Numbered from the stretch's first letter, positions 8,017-16,538 are shown. The stretch is DNA of 64,000 nt from VAXT01 sp964591295 (GCA_964591295.1 CAZQAG010000007.1:4882-68881); one strand, 5' to 3'. The notes: generated by a model from the sequence alone, not told the origin. Made by a program: numbers and translations.

Positions 8017-9434
8017 GGTGTGGCCGCCCCGAGTCTCCTCAGGGCTTCTCGTGCGACTTCGCGGTCATCGAAGGGAACTGTTCGGTCGAGGAACTGCTGC
8101 CCCTGCTCGTGGCCCTTGCCCGCGATCAGAACGACATCGCCCGCGGCAGCCGTTTCGATGGCATGGGCGATTGCCTCCCGGCGATCCGGGACGACCTCGA
8201 CCTCGCCCTCGGCGCCCGAGACGATCTCGTCGATGATCGCGCGCGGGTCCTCGCTCCGCGGGTTGTCGGAGGTGACGATCGCGACGTCGGCGAGCTCGCT
8301 CGCGATCCGGCCCATCATCGGCCGCTTTTCGCGGTCACGGTCGCCGCCGCAGCCGAAGACGCAGATGACGCGTCCGGCGTCGAGGTCGCGCGCGGTTGCG
8401 AGGACGTTCTCCAGCGAGTCGGGCGTGTGGGCGTAGTCGACGAGCACGGTGAAAGGCTGTCCCTCGTCCACGGCTTCGAAGCGCCCGGGGACTTCCTTGA
8501 GAGCTTCGATTCCTCTCACGATCGCTTCATCGTCGATACCGAGAAGCCGCGCACCGGCCATTGCCGCGAGAGCGTTCTCGACGTTGAAGCGGCCCTTGAG
8601 CCTGAGGTCGATCCCCGCCAGCGCTTCAGGCCCGAGCATTGCGTCCTCCGTAAAGCCGTACGTCAAGGCATCCGGCCGGTCGGCGGCCAGGCGGCGCCCC
8701 CACTCATCGCCGATGTTGATCGCAGCCGGCGGGCGCTCGTCGCGGATGAAGAGCTGCCGCTTTGCCTCGAAGTAGGCCTCCATCGTCCCGTGAAAGTCGA
8801 GATGGTCCTGCGTCAGGTTCGTGAAGACGAGACACGCGAAGCGCGTGCCGTCGAGGCGTTTCAACTGCGAGCCGTGAGAGCTCGCTTCCATCGCGCAACT
8901 GAGGTCGCCCGCGTCGAGCATCTCGCGGAACGTGCGCTGGATGTCGATCGTGTCGGGTGTCGTCCTGACCGTCGGGCGACGCTCCCCGCCGACCCGGCGC
9001 TCGATCGTTCCGAGGAGACCGGGACGTCGTCCGGCCGCCTCGAGGATCGAGTAGAGCAGGAACGCGGTCGTCGTCTTTCCGTTCGTGCCGGTGACGCCTG
9101 CGACGTCGAGCTCTTGTGTCGGGTGTCCGAAGAACTCGGCGGCTGCGACCGCCATCGCGTCTCTCGTGTCGGCCACGACGAGCTGGGGCACGCGGGAGGC
9201 GACGGGCCTGTCGACGACGAGCGCCGCCGCGCCTTTCTCGATCGCCGACTCGGCGAGCTCGTGGCCGTCGAAGACCGTCCCGCGAATGCAGAAGAAGAGC
9301 GCCCCCGGTCCGACCCCACGCGTGTCATAGGCGAGATCGTCGATCTCGACCTGGGTGTCCCCGACGACCTGGCTCGGGGAGATGAGTTCTGAGATACGCG
9401 CGAGGAGCACTGGGGGCGCACGCGAGGGTACCAA
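8013..9434 (-). CDS. murE: UDP-N-acetylmuramoyl-tripeptide synthetase MurE, meso-DAP type
   Basis: MurE adds the third stem-peptide residue. The 473-aa product has the P-loop GVTGTNGKTTTAFLL, TTPDTIDIQ, the MEASSHGSQLKRL loop, FTNLTQDHLDFHG, VDYAHTPDSLENVL and, near the C-terminus, SDNPRSEDP. The DNPR form of this last motif is the one known to bind meso-diaminopimelate, so the cell wall is predicted to be DAP-type. It overlaps murF by 4 bp and is separated from ftsI by 12 bp. Confidence 0.95.
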   Translation of the reverse strand: MVPSRAPPVLLARISELISPSQVVGDTQVEIDDLAYDTRGVGPGALFFCIRGTVFDGHELAESAIEKGAAALVVDRPVASRVPQLVVADTRDAMAVAAAEFFGHPTQELDVAGVTGTNGKTTTAFLLYSILEAAGRRPGLLGTIERRVGGERRPTVRTTPDTIDIQRTFREMLDAGDLSCAMEASSHGSQLKRLDGTRFACLVFTNLTQDHLDFHGTMEAYFEAKRQLFIRDERPPAAINIGDEWGRRLAADRPDALTYGFTEDAMLGPEALAGIDLRLKGRFNVENALAAMAGARLLGIDDEAIVRGIEALKEVPGRFEAVDEGQPFTVLVDYAHTPDSLENVLATARDLDAGRVICVFGCGGDRDREKRPMMGRIASELADVAIVTSDNPRSEDPRAIIDEIVSGAEGEVEVVPDRREAIAHAIETAAAGDVVLIAGKGHEQGQQFLDRTVPFDDREVAREALRRLGAATP

Positions 9435-9446
9435 CCTCGCCCGCTG

Positions 9447-11126
9447 CTACCGGGCGGCGAGCGTCTCGGGCGCGTCTGGGGGAATCTGCAGGTATTGCAG
9501 GTCAAACCCGGCGATCTCCTGGAACGCCGGAGCCGCGACTACACCGCCCCAGATTGCCGATCCGGGCTCGTCGATCGTGACGAGGATCACCAGACGCGGA
9601 TTCCTGGCGGGGACGAAACCGACGAACGACGCGACGTAGGCGGAGGTCGAGTAGCCGCCCTCCGAGTCGGGCTTGGCCGCGGTCCCGGTCTTCCCTGCGA
9701 CCGTATAGCCGGGAAGCTGGGCCTCCTGGCCGGTTCCCTCGATCACGACGTCCTCCATCATCCGCCGCACCTGTCGCGCGACGCGGTGCGTGAGGATCCG
9801 CCGTGCGACGACCGGCGGACGGCCCTTCGAGCCGACCCGCTCGACGAGGTGCGGCTGAAGCCAGACGCCGTCGTTTGCCACCGTCGCATAGGCGGCGGCC
9901 ATCTGCACAGGGGTGATCGCGATCCCGTGGCCGATGGGCAGCGTGCCGATCGTCGAGCCCGACCAGCGCTCGAGTGGAGGCGCGATTCCGCGCGTCTCGC
10001 CCGGGAAGTCGATGCCGGTCTTGTGGCCGAACCCGAAGCGGCTGATCCACTCGGAGAGCCTCTCGGAGCCGAGCTTCTCGGCCAGCGTGACCGTGCCCAC
10101 GTTCGACGAGAACGAGAGGATCTGGTCGACCGTCATCGTCTCCGTCCCGCGAGGGTGCGCATCCTTGATGACGCGGTCTGCGACCTGAATCTCGTACGGG
10201 AGCGTGAACCGCGTGTTCGGCGTGACGAGCCCCTCGGAGAGCACGGCGCTGACCGTCACGATCTTGAACGTCGAGCCGGGCTCGTACGTGTCGGTCACAG
10301 TTCGGTTGCGCTGGCGGTCCTCCGGCACGATCGGGAACCGGTTGGCGTCGTAGCCGCGCTCGACGGCCATCGCCAGCACCGCGCCCGTGCGCGGGTCGAG
10401 CACGATTGCCGAGGCGCCCTTCGCGTGCGACCGGTCGATCGTTCTCCGGAGGACGGACTCCGCCTGGGCCTGGATCGTGTGGTCGATCGTGAGCGTGACG
10501 TTCTGGCCCTCGTGCGCCGCGGTCGAGTTGATGATGTCGATCACGCGTCCCGACGGGTCTCGGATGACCGTCTCTCTACCCGGCTTGCCCGAGAGCAGGC
10601 CCTCGAGCCCGAGCTCGAGCCCGGCGAGGCCGCGGTTGTCCGTGCCCGCGTAGCCGACGACCTGTGCGGCGACATGGTTCAGCGGATAGACCCGCTGCTC
10701 CTCGGAGACGAAGCTAAGGCCAACGATCCCGGCCTCCTGGAGGATCTTGGCGCGCTCCGCGTCTGCCTTGCGAGCGATGTACACGAAGCCGCGCGACCGG
10801 TCTGCAAGCTGGAGCTCCACCTCCTGCGGATCGAGCTTCAGGGCGCGCGCGACGATTGCCGCGGTCGCCTTGGGGTCACGGATCTGACGGGGATTCGCGT
10901 ACACGGTCGTCGCCTGGCGCCCGATCGCGAGCTGAACGCCCGTCCGATCGAAGATCGCTCCGCGCCCACCGGGATCGACGATCGTGACGCGGTGCTGGCC
11001 CGCCGCGAGGCGCTCGTAGTTGCCGGCTTGCACACCCTGAAGCCAGGCCGCGCGCAGGAACATCGCCGCGAAAGCGCAGGCGAAAACGGCTAGGACGAGC
11101 CGGATTCGCCGGTTGGCCAGCTTCAT
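9447..11126 (-). CDS. ftsI: Septal penicillin-binding protein (FtsI/PBP3-type transpeptidase)
   Basis: A class B PBP that crosslinks septal peptidoglycan, working with FtsW. About 559 aa from the ATG at 11126: a single N-terminal membrane helix (about residues 8-28), a PBP dimerisation region, then the transpeptidase domain with the three active-site motifs, EPGSTFKIVT (SxxK), SFSSNVG (SxN) and VAGKTGTA (KTG). No C-terminal PASTA domain is visible. The ATG overlaps the ftsL stop (ATGA), which chooses this start over the longer open frame that runs antisense-like through ftsL. Confidence 0.93.
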   Translation of the reverse strand: MKLANRRIRLVLAVFACAFAAMFLRAAWLQGVQAGNYERLAAGQHRVTIVDPGGRGAIFDRTGVQLAIGRQATTVYANPRQIRDPKATAAIVARALKLDPQEVELQLADRSRGFVYIARKADAERAKILQEAGIVGLSFVSEEQRVYPLNHVAAQVVGYAGTDNRGLAGLELGLEGLLSGKPGRETVIRDPSGRVIDIINSTAAHEGQNVTLTIDHTIQAQAESVLRRTIDRSHAKGASAIVLDPRTGAVLAMAVERGYDANRFPIVPEDRQRNRTVTDTYEPGSTFKIVTVSAVLSEGLVTPNTRFTLPYEIQVADRVIKDAHPRGTETMTVDQILSFSSNVGTVTLAEKLGSERLSEWISRFGFGHKTGIDFPGETRGIAPPLERWSGSTIGTLPIGHGIAITPVQMAAAYATVANDGVWLQPHLVERVGSKGRPPVVARRILTHRVARQVRRMMEDVVIEGTGQEAQLPGYTVAGKTGTAAKPDSEGGYSTSAYVASFVGFVPARNPRLVILVTIDEPGSAIWGGVVAAPAFQEIAGFDLQYLQIPPDAPETLAAR

Positions 11127-11482
11127 TTGCGCAGGTCGAGATAGGTCCAGCTCTCGGCGCTCGCGGGAACGAGCCCGAGGCGGCCACCTAACGCGACGAT
11201 TCGTCCGGACGCCGCTCGGGCGGCAATCTTGGAGCTGAGCTGCGCGTTGTCTGCTCGGAGCTGCGCGCGTTCCTGCCCGAGCTCGTCGAGGCGGACGTTC
11301 AGGCGAAGGACCGCGACGTTGAGCGCGACGACGCCGGCGAGGAGCAGCGCAATCGCGCCGATCCAGACGACTCCGCCGGCCACGCGGCGGCGGGGCGCGG
11401 TCTTTGGCGCAGCCCTCGGCTTCGGGCGCGCACGCGGGCGAGCGGGTGCCGGCTGAGCTCGGGCGGCTGCCGTTCGGGGCAC
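11123..11482 (-). CDS. ftsL: FtsL-like cell division protein
   Basis: A 119-residue bitopic protein: a basic Pro/Ala/Arg-rich cytoplasmic tail of about 35 residues, one membrane helix (VVWIGAIALLLAGVVALNV), then a short coiled coil (LRLNVRLDELGQERAQLRA) and a small C-terminal region. FtsL is poorly conserved, so the call rests on topology plus position between rsmH and ftsI. The GTG at 11482 shares its G with the rsmH TAG stop. Known role: FtsL-FtsB-FtsQ scaffold that activates FtsWI. Confidence 0.82.
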   Translation of the reverse strand: MPRTAAARAQPAPARPRARPKPRAAPKTAPRRRVAGGVVWIGAIALLLAGVVALNVAVLRLNVRLDELGQERAQLRADNAQLSSKIAARAASGRIVALGGRLGLVPASAESWTYLDLRK

Positions 11483-12438
11483 TAGGCCCTCTGCACGGCG
11501 CGCAACCTGGCGGAGGCGGCACGCGGGTTGTGGGCCAACTCGTGCGGGCTCGGCCGGATCGCCCTCCTGTTCAGCCGCCGCAGCTCGGGCTCGCGGCCGC
11601 AGACGCAAACGGGAAAGTCCGGCGGGCAGGTGCAGCCCTGCTCGAGCTTCTGGAAGAAGCGCTTTACGATCCGGTCTTCGAGCGAGTGGAAGGCGATCAC
11701 CGCGAGGCGGCCGCCGGGCCGCAGCATCTCGAACGCCGCGGGCAAGGCCTCCTCGAGCTCGCCGAGCTCGTCGTTGACGGCGATGCGAAGCGCCTGGAAG
11801 ACGCGCTTGGCCGGATGCCCTTCTCCGAACCGCGCCGGAGCGGGGATTGCGGCGCGGATCAGCTCGACGAGCTCGCCCGTCCGCTCGATCGGCTCTTTCT
11901 TGCGCCGCCGCCCGATCGCGCGCGCGATCTGCTTCGCGTAGCGCTCCTCTCCGTAGCGGCGGAAGATGGTCGCGAGCTCGCGCTCGTCCGCTTCGTTGAC
12001 GAGCTCGGCCGCCGAGAGCTCTGCGGTCGGGTCCATGCGCATGTCGAGCGGCGCATCGACCGCGTACGAGAAGCCACGCTCGGGGCGGTCGATCTGCATG
12101 CTCGAGACGCCGAGGTCGAGCAGGATCGCGTCGGCGTGGACTCCGTTCTCGGCCAGCTGGTCGAGGACGAGCGAGGCCTCGCCACGCAGGAAGCGCGACT
12201 GGACGCCCGCGCGCCGTCGAAAGCCCTCGAAGTACGGCCGCACGGTCGGGTCACGGTCGATTGCGATGAAGCGGCCTTCGCCCTTGAGGTCGGCCGCCAG
12301 GACCGCAGCGTGCCCACCGGCGCCGAAGGTGGCGTCGACGACGGTGTGACCGGGCTCGATCGCGAGGAGCTCGCGCACCTCTTCGGCGAGGACCGGTACG
12401 TGATCAGTCTCGTTTGGTTGCAAGACGTTCGGCAACAT
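11482..12438 (-). CDS. rsmH: 16S rRNA (cytosine(1402)-N(4))-methyltransferase RsmH (MraW)
   Basis: RsmH methylates N4 of C1402 in the ribosomal P site using SAM. The 318-aa product has HVPVLAEEV at the start, motif I VVDATFGAGGHAAVL, the LLDLGVSSMQID motif, RGFSYAVDAPLDMRMDP, and the C-terminal IAFHSLEDRIVKRFF, plus a Cys-containing CTCPPDFPVCVCG loop seen in the family. It overlaps the mraZ 3' end by 35 bp and is the second gene of the dcw operon. Confidence 0.96.
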   Translation of the reverse strand: MLPNVLQPNETDHVPVLAEEVRELLAIEPGHTVVDATFGAGGHAAVLAADLKGEGRFIAIDRDPTVRPYFEGFRRRAGVQSRFLRGEASLVLDQLAENGVHADAILLDLGVSSMQIDRPERGFSYAVDAPLDMRMDPTAELSAAELVNEADERELATIFRRYGEERYAKQIARAIGRRRKKEPIERTGELVELIRAAIPAPARFGEGHPAKRVFQALRIAVNDELGELEEALPAAFEMLRPGGRLAVIAFHSLEDRIVKRFFQKLEQGCTCPPDFPVCVCGREPELRRLNRRAIRPSPHELAHNPRAASARLRAVQRA

Positions 12439-12838
12439 CTTCTGCCCTCCCTTCGACTTCTTTCAGCTCCGTACGCCAGGCGGCGGCGTCCCAGATCTCG
12501 AGGTGGTCGCGCATGCCGGTGATGACGACGTTCCGGCCGAGCCCTGCGTGCTGGATCAGGGCGGCCGGCAGCATCACGCGCCCCTGCTTGTCGAGCTCGG
12601 CCTCGGTTGCGCCTGCGAAGAAGAAGCGTTGAACCCTTCGAGCCTCCTGGCTGAACGGACCGAGGTCGGCGAGCCACGACTCGACCATGTCCTCCCAGTC
12701 GGGGCTGGGGTACGCCACAAGGCAGCTCTCGAGCCCGCGCGTGACGACGAGACCGCTTGCGAACGCCGACCTGAACTTCGCCGGTAGCGTGACGCGGTTC
12801 TTGTCATCGATTGAGTGCTCGTATTCGCCTAGAAGCAT
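12404..12838 (-). CDS. mraZ: Transcriptional regulator MraZ
   Basis: MraZ is an AbrB-fold DNA-binding protein that controls the dcw operon it heads. The 144-residue sequence holds the two expected SpoVT-AbrB-like halves, starting LLGEYEHSIDDKNRVTLPAKFR and, in the second half, ATEAELDKQGRVMLPAAL. Family length is about 143-150 aa. Four 10-bp-spaced GTGG repeats lie 22-55 bp upstream of its ATG, the arrangement known for MraZ operators, so autoregulation is likely. Confidence 0.95.
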   Translation of the reverse strand: MLLGEYEHSIDDKNRVTLPAKFRSAFASGLVVTRGLESCLVAYPSPDWEDMVESWLADLGPFSQEARRVQRFFFAGATEAELDKQGRVMLPAALIQHAGLGRNVVITGMRDHLEIWDAAAWRTELKEVEGRAEDVAERLATKRD

Positions 12839-12859
12839 GTGCGGGGCCGTGCCGGGTTT

Positions 12860-12893
12860 CCACGTTGCCCCACTTTAAACCACAATCACCCAC
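12860..12893 (-). promoter_or_regulatory. MraZ operator: four GTGG repeats at 10-bp period
   Basis: On the minus strand four GTGG units are spaced exactly 10 bp apart (N6 spacers; centres near 12892, 12882, 12872, 12862), directly upstream of mraZ. Known MraZ sites are TGGG-type direct repeats separated by 5 bp, that is, one per helical turn, so this is the expected autoregulatory operator. A TTTAAA between units two and three could be part of a -10 element. Confidence 0.75.
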
Positions 12894-12920
12894 AACGCAA
12901 GACTTTCCCCCCAACCCATC

Positions 12921-13044
12921 AACGGGGTCAGACCCTGTAAAGGTTTACGGGGTCAGACCCTGTTAAGGCTTACGGGGTCAGACCCTGTAAAGGCTTACGG
13001 GGTCTGACCCTGTTAAGGCTTACGGGGTCAGACCCCGTTAAGGG
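12921..13044. repeat. Five-copy 25-bp tandem repeat with palindromic GGGGTCAGACCC core
   Basis: Cores start at 12924, 12949, 12974, 12999 and 13024, an exact 25-bp period. Each unit has the near-palindrome GGGTC(A)GACCC followed by TGTWAAGG and CTTAC. The fourth copy has the central base flipped (GGGTCTGACCC). The array fills the gap between the mraZ operator and the 3' end of the kinase gene; the last copy runs into that gene's TAA stop. No unique spacers, so it is not CRISPR. Function unknown. Confidence 0.95.
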
Positions 13045-13859
13045 AGGCGGAGCTGGCCTTCATAGGCGCCTCGGCCGGTCATCGCCGCCGCGCCGCACCG
13101 GGCGGCGAACGCGAGTGCCGCCTCCGTGTCGTCACCGCGCGCGAGCGCAAAGGCGAGGCCCGCGGCGAACGAGTCGCCTGCGCCGTATGCATCGGCGACC
13201 GGGCCGGGCAGCTCGGCGGCGGCGTAGGAGCCCGAGCGCTCACCCGCGACGTAGCTTCCGCCCTCGCGTCCCAGCGTCGAGACGATCAGGCGCGGCGGGG
13301 GGTCGAGTTGGCCCGCCTCGAAGGCCTCGGCCGGATCGCGGCCACTGCGGACGAGAGCGTCGAGCGGCACCCCGGCGTCGAGCAGCGTCGGCAACTCCCG
13401 CGCGGTGGCCACGAGGACTCGCGCCTCGCGTGCCGCGCGAAGCGCGTCCGCATCCCCCGCGCTGAAGTAGACCGCGTCGACCTTCGCGAGCTTCTCCCAC
13501 GGGAGCGCGTCTGCGCCGTGTGGGTGGAGCTTCTCGCCCATGAGCGTGATCGTCCGCTCTCCGGCCGAGTCGACGAACGTGAAGGCGCGCCGCTGAGGTT
13601 GGTCGCGGATGGCCGCGTGGACGCGAAAGCCGAGCTGCTCGAGGCGCTGACGGGTCCGGCGCCCGAAGTCGTCGTTCCCGACCACGACGAAGAAATCGAC
13701 GTCGCCGGCGAGCTTGCGAAGCTGTCCAGCCGCCACCGCCCCGCCGCCGGCCGGCTCTTCCCAGGTCGCCGAGGCACTGATGATCTCGCCCTGCTCCGGC
13801 AGCCGTTCCACCTCGGCGAACCGAACCCACTCGACATGCCCGACGACCGCGACTCTCAC
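13038..13859 (-). CDS. PfkB/ribokinase-family carbohydrate kinase
   Basis: A 273-aa sugar or nucleoside kinase. The N-terminus reads VAVVGHVEWVRFAEVERLP, then the substrate lid and the PAGGGAVAAGQLRKLAG loop. The C-terminal PfkB signature DAYGAGDSFAAGL supplies the catalytic Asp and the anion hole. Substrate cannot be assigned. The GTG start at 13859 is 28-31 bp from the divergent sigma-factor start. Its stop codon is embedded in the last 25-bp repeat, so the repeat array may serve as, or have invaded, its 3' untranslated region. Confidence 0.88.
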   Translation of the reverse strand: MRVAVVGHVEWVRFAEVERLPEQGEIISASATWEEPAGGGAVAAGQLRKLAGDVDFFVVVGNDDFGRRTRQRLEQLGFRVHAAIRDQPQRRAFTFVDSAGERTITLMGEKLHPHGADALPWEKLAKVDAVYFSAGDADALRAAREARVLVATARELPTLLDAGVPLDALVRSGRDPAEAFEAGQLDPPPRLIVSTLGREGGSYVAGERSGSYAAAELPGPVADAYGAGDSFAAGLAFALARGDDTEAALAFAARCGAAAMTGRGAYEGQLRLP

Positions 13860-13890
13860 AATCCGGCTCCCATCCGCGTTAGAGAAGATG

Positions 13891-14346
13891 ATGGCTCTCT
13901 TGAGCGTTCCACCCTTCGAATCTTTCTACGAGCAGCATCGCGATGCTGTGCTCGGCGAGCTCCGCCGCCTTCTGGGCCGCGACCGCGCCGAGGACGCCTA
14001 CCAGGAGACCTTCTTGAAGGCGCTGCGTGCATACGGAGGCTTGCGCAACGCCGACAACCTGCGCGCCTGGGTGATGACGATCGCTCGCCGCGTCGCCGTT
14101 GACCAGCTCCGCCGCCGCGAGCCCTCACCGCCCGATCCGGAGCCGACCACCGATTCCCGCCCGGCATATGCCGCGCTGGGCGAGCTCGCCGACGATCTGC
14201 CGCGCAAGGAACGAGCGGCGGTCGTTCTCCGCTACGGCTACGACCTTTCCTACGCCGCGATCGGCGCCGCGCTCGGTTCGAGCGAGGACGCCGCCCGCCA
14301 GGCAGCTTCATCCGGAGTCCGACGCCTTCGAAGGAGGATGCAATGA
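13891..14346 (+). CDS. ECF-type RNA polymerase sigma factor
   Basis: About 151 aa with the two-domain ECF layout. Sigma-2 spans about residues 8-75, including RDRAEDAYQETFLKALRAY and RAWVMTIARRVAVDQLRRR. Sigma-4 spans about 95-150: LPRKERAAVVLRYGYDLSY, then the helix-turn-helix AIGAALGSSEDAARQAA. The start is either of two adjacent ATGs (13888, 13891). It is ATGA-coupled to an O6-alkylguanine repair gene, with an AGGAGG at its own 3' end serving that gene. No anti-sigma gene is adjacent. A role in alkylation-damage response is inferred from this coupling. Confidence 0.88.
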   Translation: MALLSVPPFESFYEQHRDAVLGELRRLLGRDRAEDAYQETFLKALRAYGGLRNADNLRAWVMTIARRVAVDQLRRREPSPPDPEPTTDSRPAYAALGELADDLPRKERAAVVLRYGYDLSYAAIGAALGSSEDAARQAASSGVRRLRRRMQ

Positions 14347-14915
14347 CCGTCTCCCCCGCTCTCGACAACCGTTTCCGCGAGGCCGCCGCCGCGGCCGGAC
14401 TGCTCGACGTCGCGTACGACCTCACCGACTCGCCGATCGGGACGCTGCTCCTGGCGACAACCGATCGAGGCCTCTGCCGGATCTCGTTTGACCCGCAGCC
14501 GGACCGCGAAGCGGAATGGCTCGCCCAGACGTTCGGCGTTCGCGTTCTGCGTGCGACGAAGCCGATCGAGATCGCGCGGCGCCAGCTGGACGAGTACTTC
14601 GAGGGCGCGCGGACGAAGTTCGAGCTGCCCGTCGACCTTCGCCCGTCCGCGCCGTTCAGCCGCGAGATCCTCAAGCGGCTCGCGCGCGTCCCGCACGGCG
14701 AGACGACGACCTACGGCGCGCTCGCCCGCGCGGCCGGCCGCCCTCAGGCCGCACGCGCCGTCGGCACCGTGATGAACCGGAACCCGATTCCGATCGTCCT
14801 TCCGTGCCACCGCGTCGTCGGCGCGAACGGATCGCTCGTCGGCTACGCCGGGGGCCTCGAGCGCAAGGAACTGCTCCTCAAGCTCGAGGGCGCGCTCGAC
14901 AACACGCTTCTGTAG
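14343..14915 (+). CDS. ogt: Methylated-DNA--protein-cysteine S-methyltransferase
   Basis: A suicide repair protein that moves alkyl groups from O6-alkylguanine to its own cysteine. The 190-aa sequence has an N-terminal ribonuclease-like region (SPIGTLLLATTDRGLCRISF) and the C-terminal DNA-binding domain with VPHGETTTYGALARAAGRP, the RAVGTVMNRNPIPIVLPCHRV active site, and VGYAGGLERKELLL. The PCHR cysteine is present. An AGGAGG sits 5 bp before the ATG inside the sigma-factor gene, so the pair is one translation-coupled operon. Confidence 0.95.
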   Translation: MTVSPALDNRFREAAAAAGLLDVAYDLTDSPIGTLLLATTDRGLCRISFDPQPDREAEWLAQTFGVRVLRATKPIEIARRQLDEYFEGARTKFELPVDLRPSAPFSREILKRLARVPHGETTTYGALARAAGRPQAARAVGTVMNRNPIPIVLPCHRVVGANGSLVGYAGGLERKELLLKLEGALDNTLL

Positions 14916-14981
14916 TCGAACTAACCAAACCCGGATCTCGCCTTGTGTGATTTTTCGCGAATGGGTACGTATTAAGGGCTG

Positions 14982-16538
14982 ATGCTCCGCAAGGTCATCG
15001 CGCTCCTTCCGGTCACGCTCTTGGTCGCGGCCTGCGGTGCCGCCAGGGACTCGGCTCCCGCAGACGCCCAACCGCAGAAGTTGTCCATCTCCCCTGCAGA
15101 TGTGACGACGAAGATCGTCGGGGCCACGCCGAAGCAGGAGACGATTCTGCGCGAGATCCTTGCAGGGCTCGGGCGCGACACTCGAATCAGGTCCGTGCAC
15201 GTGATGCCAGCCGGAAAGGACGGGCAGTCCGTCGCCGTCGATCCGCATGTGGCGCCCGGCGAGGCTGTCCGTGGAGACTGGGAGGTCTACCTCTTGGCGA
15301 ACGCCTTCGCCCATCGTTCGCGCGCAATCGGGCTTCCGCGAGTGACGGCGCTCGACGGCCTATCGCTCGATGCTGGGGATCCCGTCGTACCGCGCGATCC
15401 GGTCAGTGCCGAAGCGCTCTCCCAGCAAGTCGTCTCTGGCGCAAAGAAGAGCGATGCGAGGCTCGCCCAGCTCGAGCTTCTGCACCCGAACAACGACGCC
15501 GTCTACGTGAAGCTCCAGGTCGACGATCCGGCGTCCTTCCTCGACGGTCGCGCGCGTGCGTTCCTTGCGACGGTTCAGACACCTCAATTGGCCCGTTACG
15601 ACGGGCTCTTCATCGAGGTCGTGGACGCGAAGGGGAAGCTCGCTTGGTCGTATTCGCACGCGGTGTCCGAGGACGGTGGAGAAAACACGTGGGGATACCA
15701 CCGACCGGAGCTCGCCGGCTGCAATCCGATCCCTTCGATCGGAGGGTCCCCGTTCAAAACGCCACCTCCGCCTTGTCCGTCCGGCAAACCTGATGTCCAG
15801 GTCGAGACCGTCGCGCCCTCGGACGTCACCACGAAGATCGTCGGGGGGACGCCGAAGCAGAAAGCTGTGTTGCGGGAGATCCTCTCCGGTCTCGGCCCAA
15901 CCCGGCTCGACTCGGTCGAAGTCGTGGCTGACATCGAGAAGGAGTGGCGCGCTCCTTCGAACGCAGTCGGCATCGACTCCAAGGCGCTGAAACCAGACTC
16001 GTACTCGTCCTGGCAGGCCTTCCTCGTCGGGGAATTGTTCGGTCGAAGGTCGCTCGAACTCGGTTTGCCGCCCGTGGCGTACGTCGGCGACAACGGTGAC
16101 CAGTCCGGCGGGCTCGACTTTTCAACCGATGCTTCGAACGTTCCCTGGAGGCGCGCGGATGCCGACGGGCCGATCCGGCGCATGGGCGAGATCGCCAAAA
16201 GATATGGGGCCTCGACCCGCGTGCGTGTGCTGAAGCCGAACCGACTTGCGTTCGCCGTCGATTTCCGGGCTGAGAGACCTGCGGAGTTTCTCCAGACAGG
16301 TCTCAGGCGGTCGCTCGCGCCGCTCGAGGATCCTGATGAGGGCCGTCACGATGGGCTGTACATCAAGGTCGTGGACACGAAGGGCCGGCGAGTCCTCGAG
16401 AGCGGCCGCGGCGTCTGGGTGCGTCCTGACCTCCTCGGATGCTCCCCGTATGGTCGGTTCGGCAGCCCGAGCGATCCGCCGATCCCGCCCTGTCCCGCCC
16501 TGTCCCGCGAGCTAGTAGCTAGGTCAGCAGCCTCGTGA
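14982..16538 (+). CDS. Lipoprotein with two tandem copies of an unrecognised ~240-residue domain
   Basis: 518 aa. A signal peptide ends in a lipobox, LLVAAC, with Cys18 as the likely lipidated residue, so it should be anchored outside the membrane. The rest is an internal duplication: copy 1 begins at ADVTTKIVGATPKQETILRE (about residue 40) and copy 2 at SDVTTKIVGGTPKQKAVLRE (about 284). Each copy continues through a LANAFAHRS / LVGELFGRR helix, a Gly/Asp-rich middle, RYDGLFIEVVDAKGK / RHDGLYIKVVDTKGR, and closes with a Cys near its end (LAGCNP / LLGCSP). I recognise no catalytic motif or named family. Its 3' end overlaps the convergent SnoaL-like gene by 20 bp. Confidence 0.85.
   Translation: MLRKVIALLPVTLLVAACGAARDSAPADAQPQKLSISPADVTTKIVGATPKQETILREILAGLGRDTRIRSVHVMPAGKDGQSVAVDPHVAPGEAVRGDWEVYLLANAFAHRSRAIGLPRVTALDGLSLDAGDPVVPRDPVSAEALSQQVVSGAKKSDARLAQLELLHPNNDAVYVKLQVDDPASFLDGRARAFLATVQTPQLARYDGLFIEVVDAKGKLAWSYSHAVSEDGGENTWGYHRPELAGCNPIPSIGGSPFKTPPPPCPSGKPDVQVETVAPSDVTTKIVGGTPKQKAVLREILSGLGPTRLDSVEVVADIEKEWRAPSNAVGIDSKALKPDSYSSWQAFLVGELFGRRSLELGLPPVAYVGDNGDQSGGLDFSTDASNVPWRRADADGPIRRMGEIAKRYGASTRVRVLKPNRLAFAVDFRAERPAEFLQTGLRRSLAPLEDPDEGRHDGLYIKVVDTKGRRVLESGRGVWVRPDLLGCSPYGRFGSPSDPPIPPCPALSRELVARSAAS

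Noticed and set aside
12921..13044. CRISPR array
   Set aside because: Repeats and the intervals between them form one 25-bp unit with no unique spacers, and there are no cas genes.
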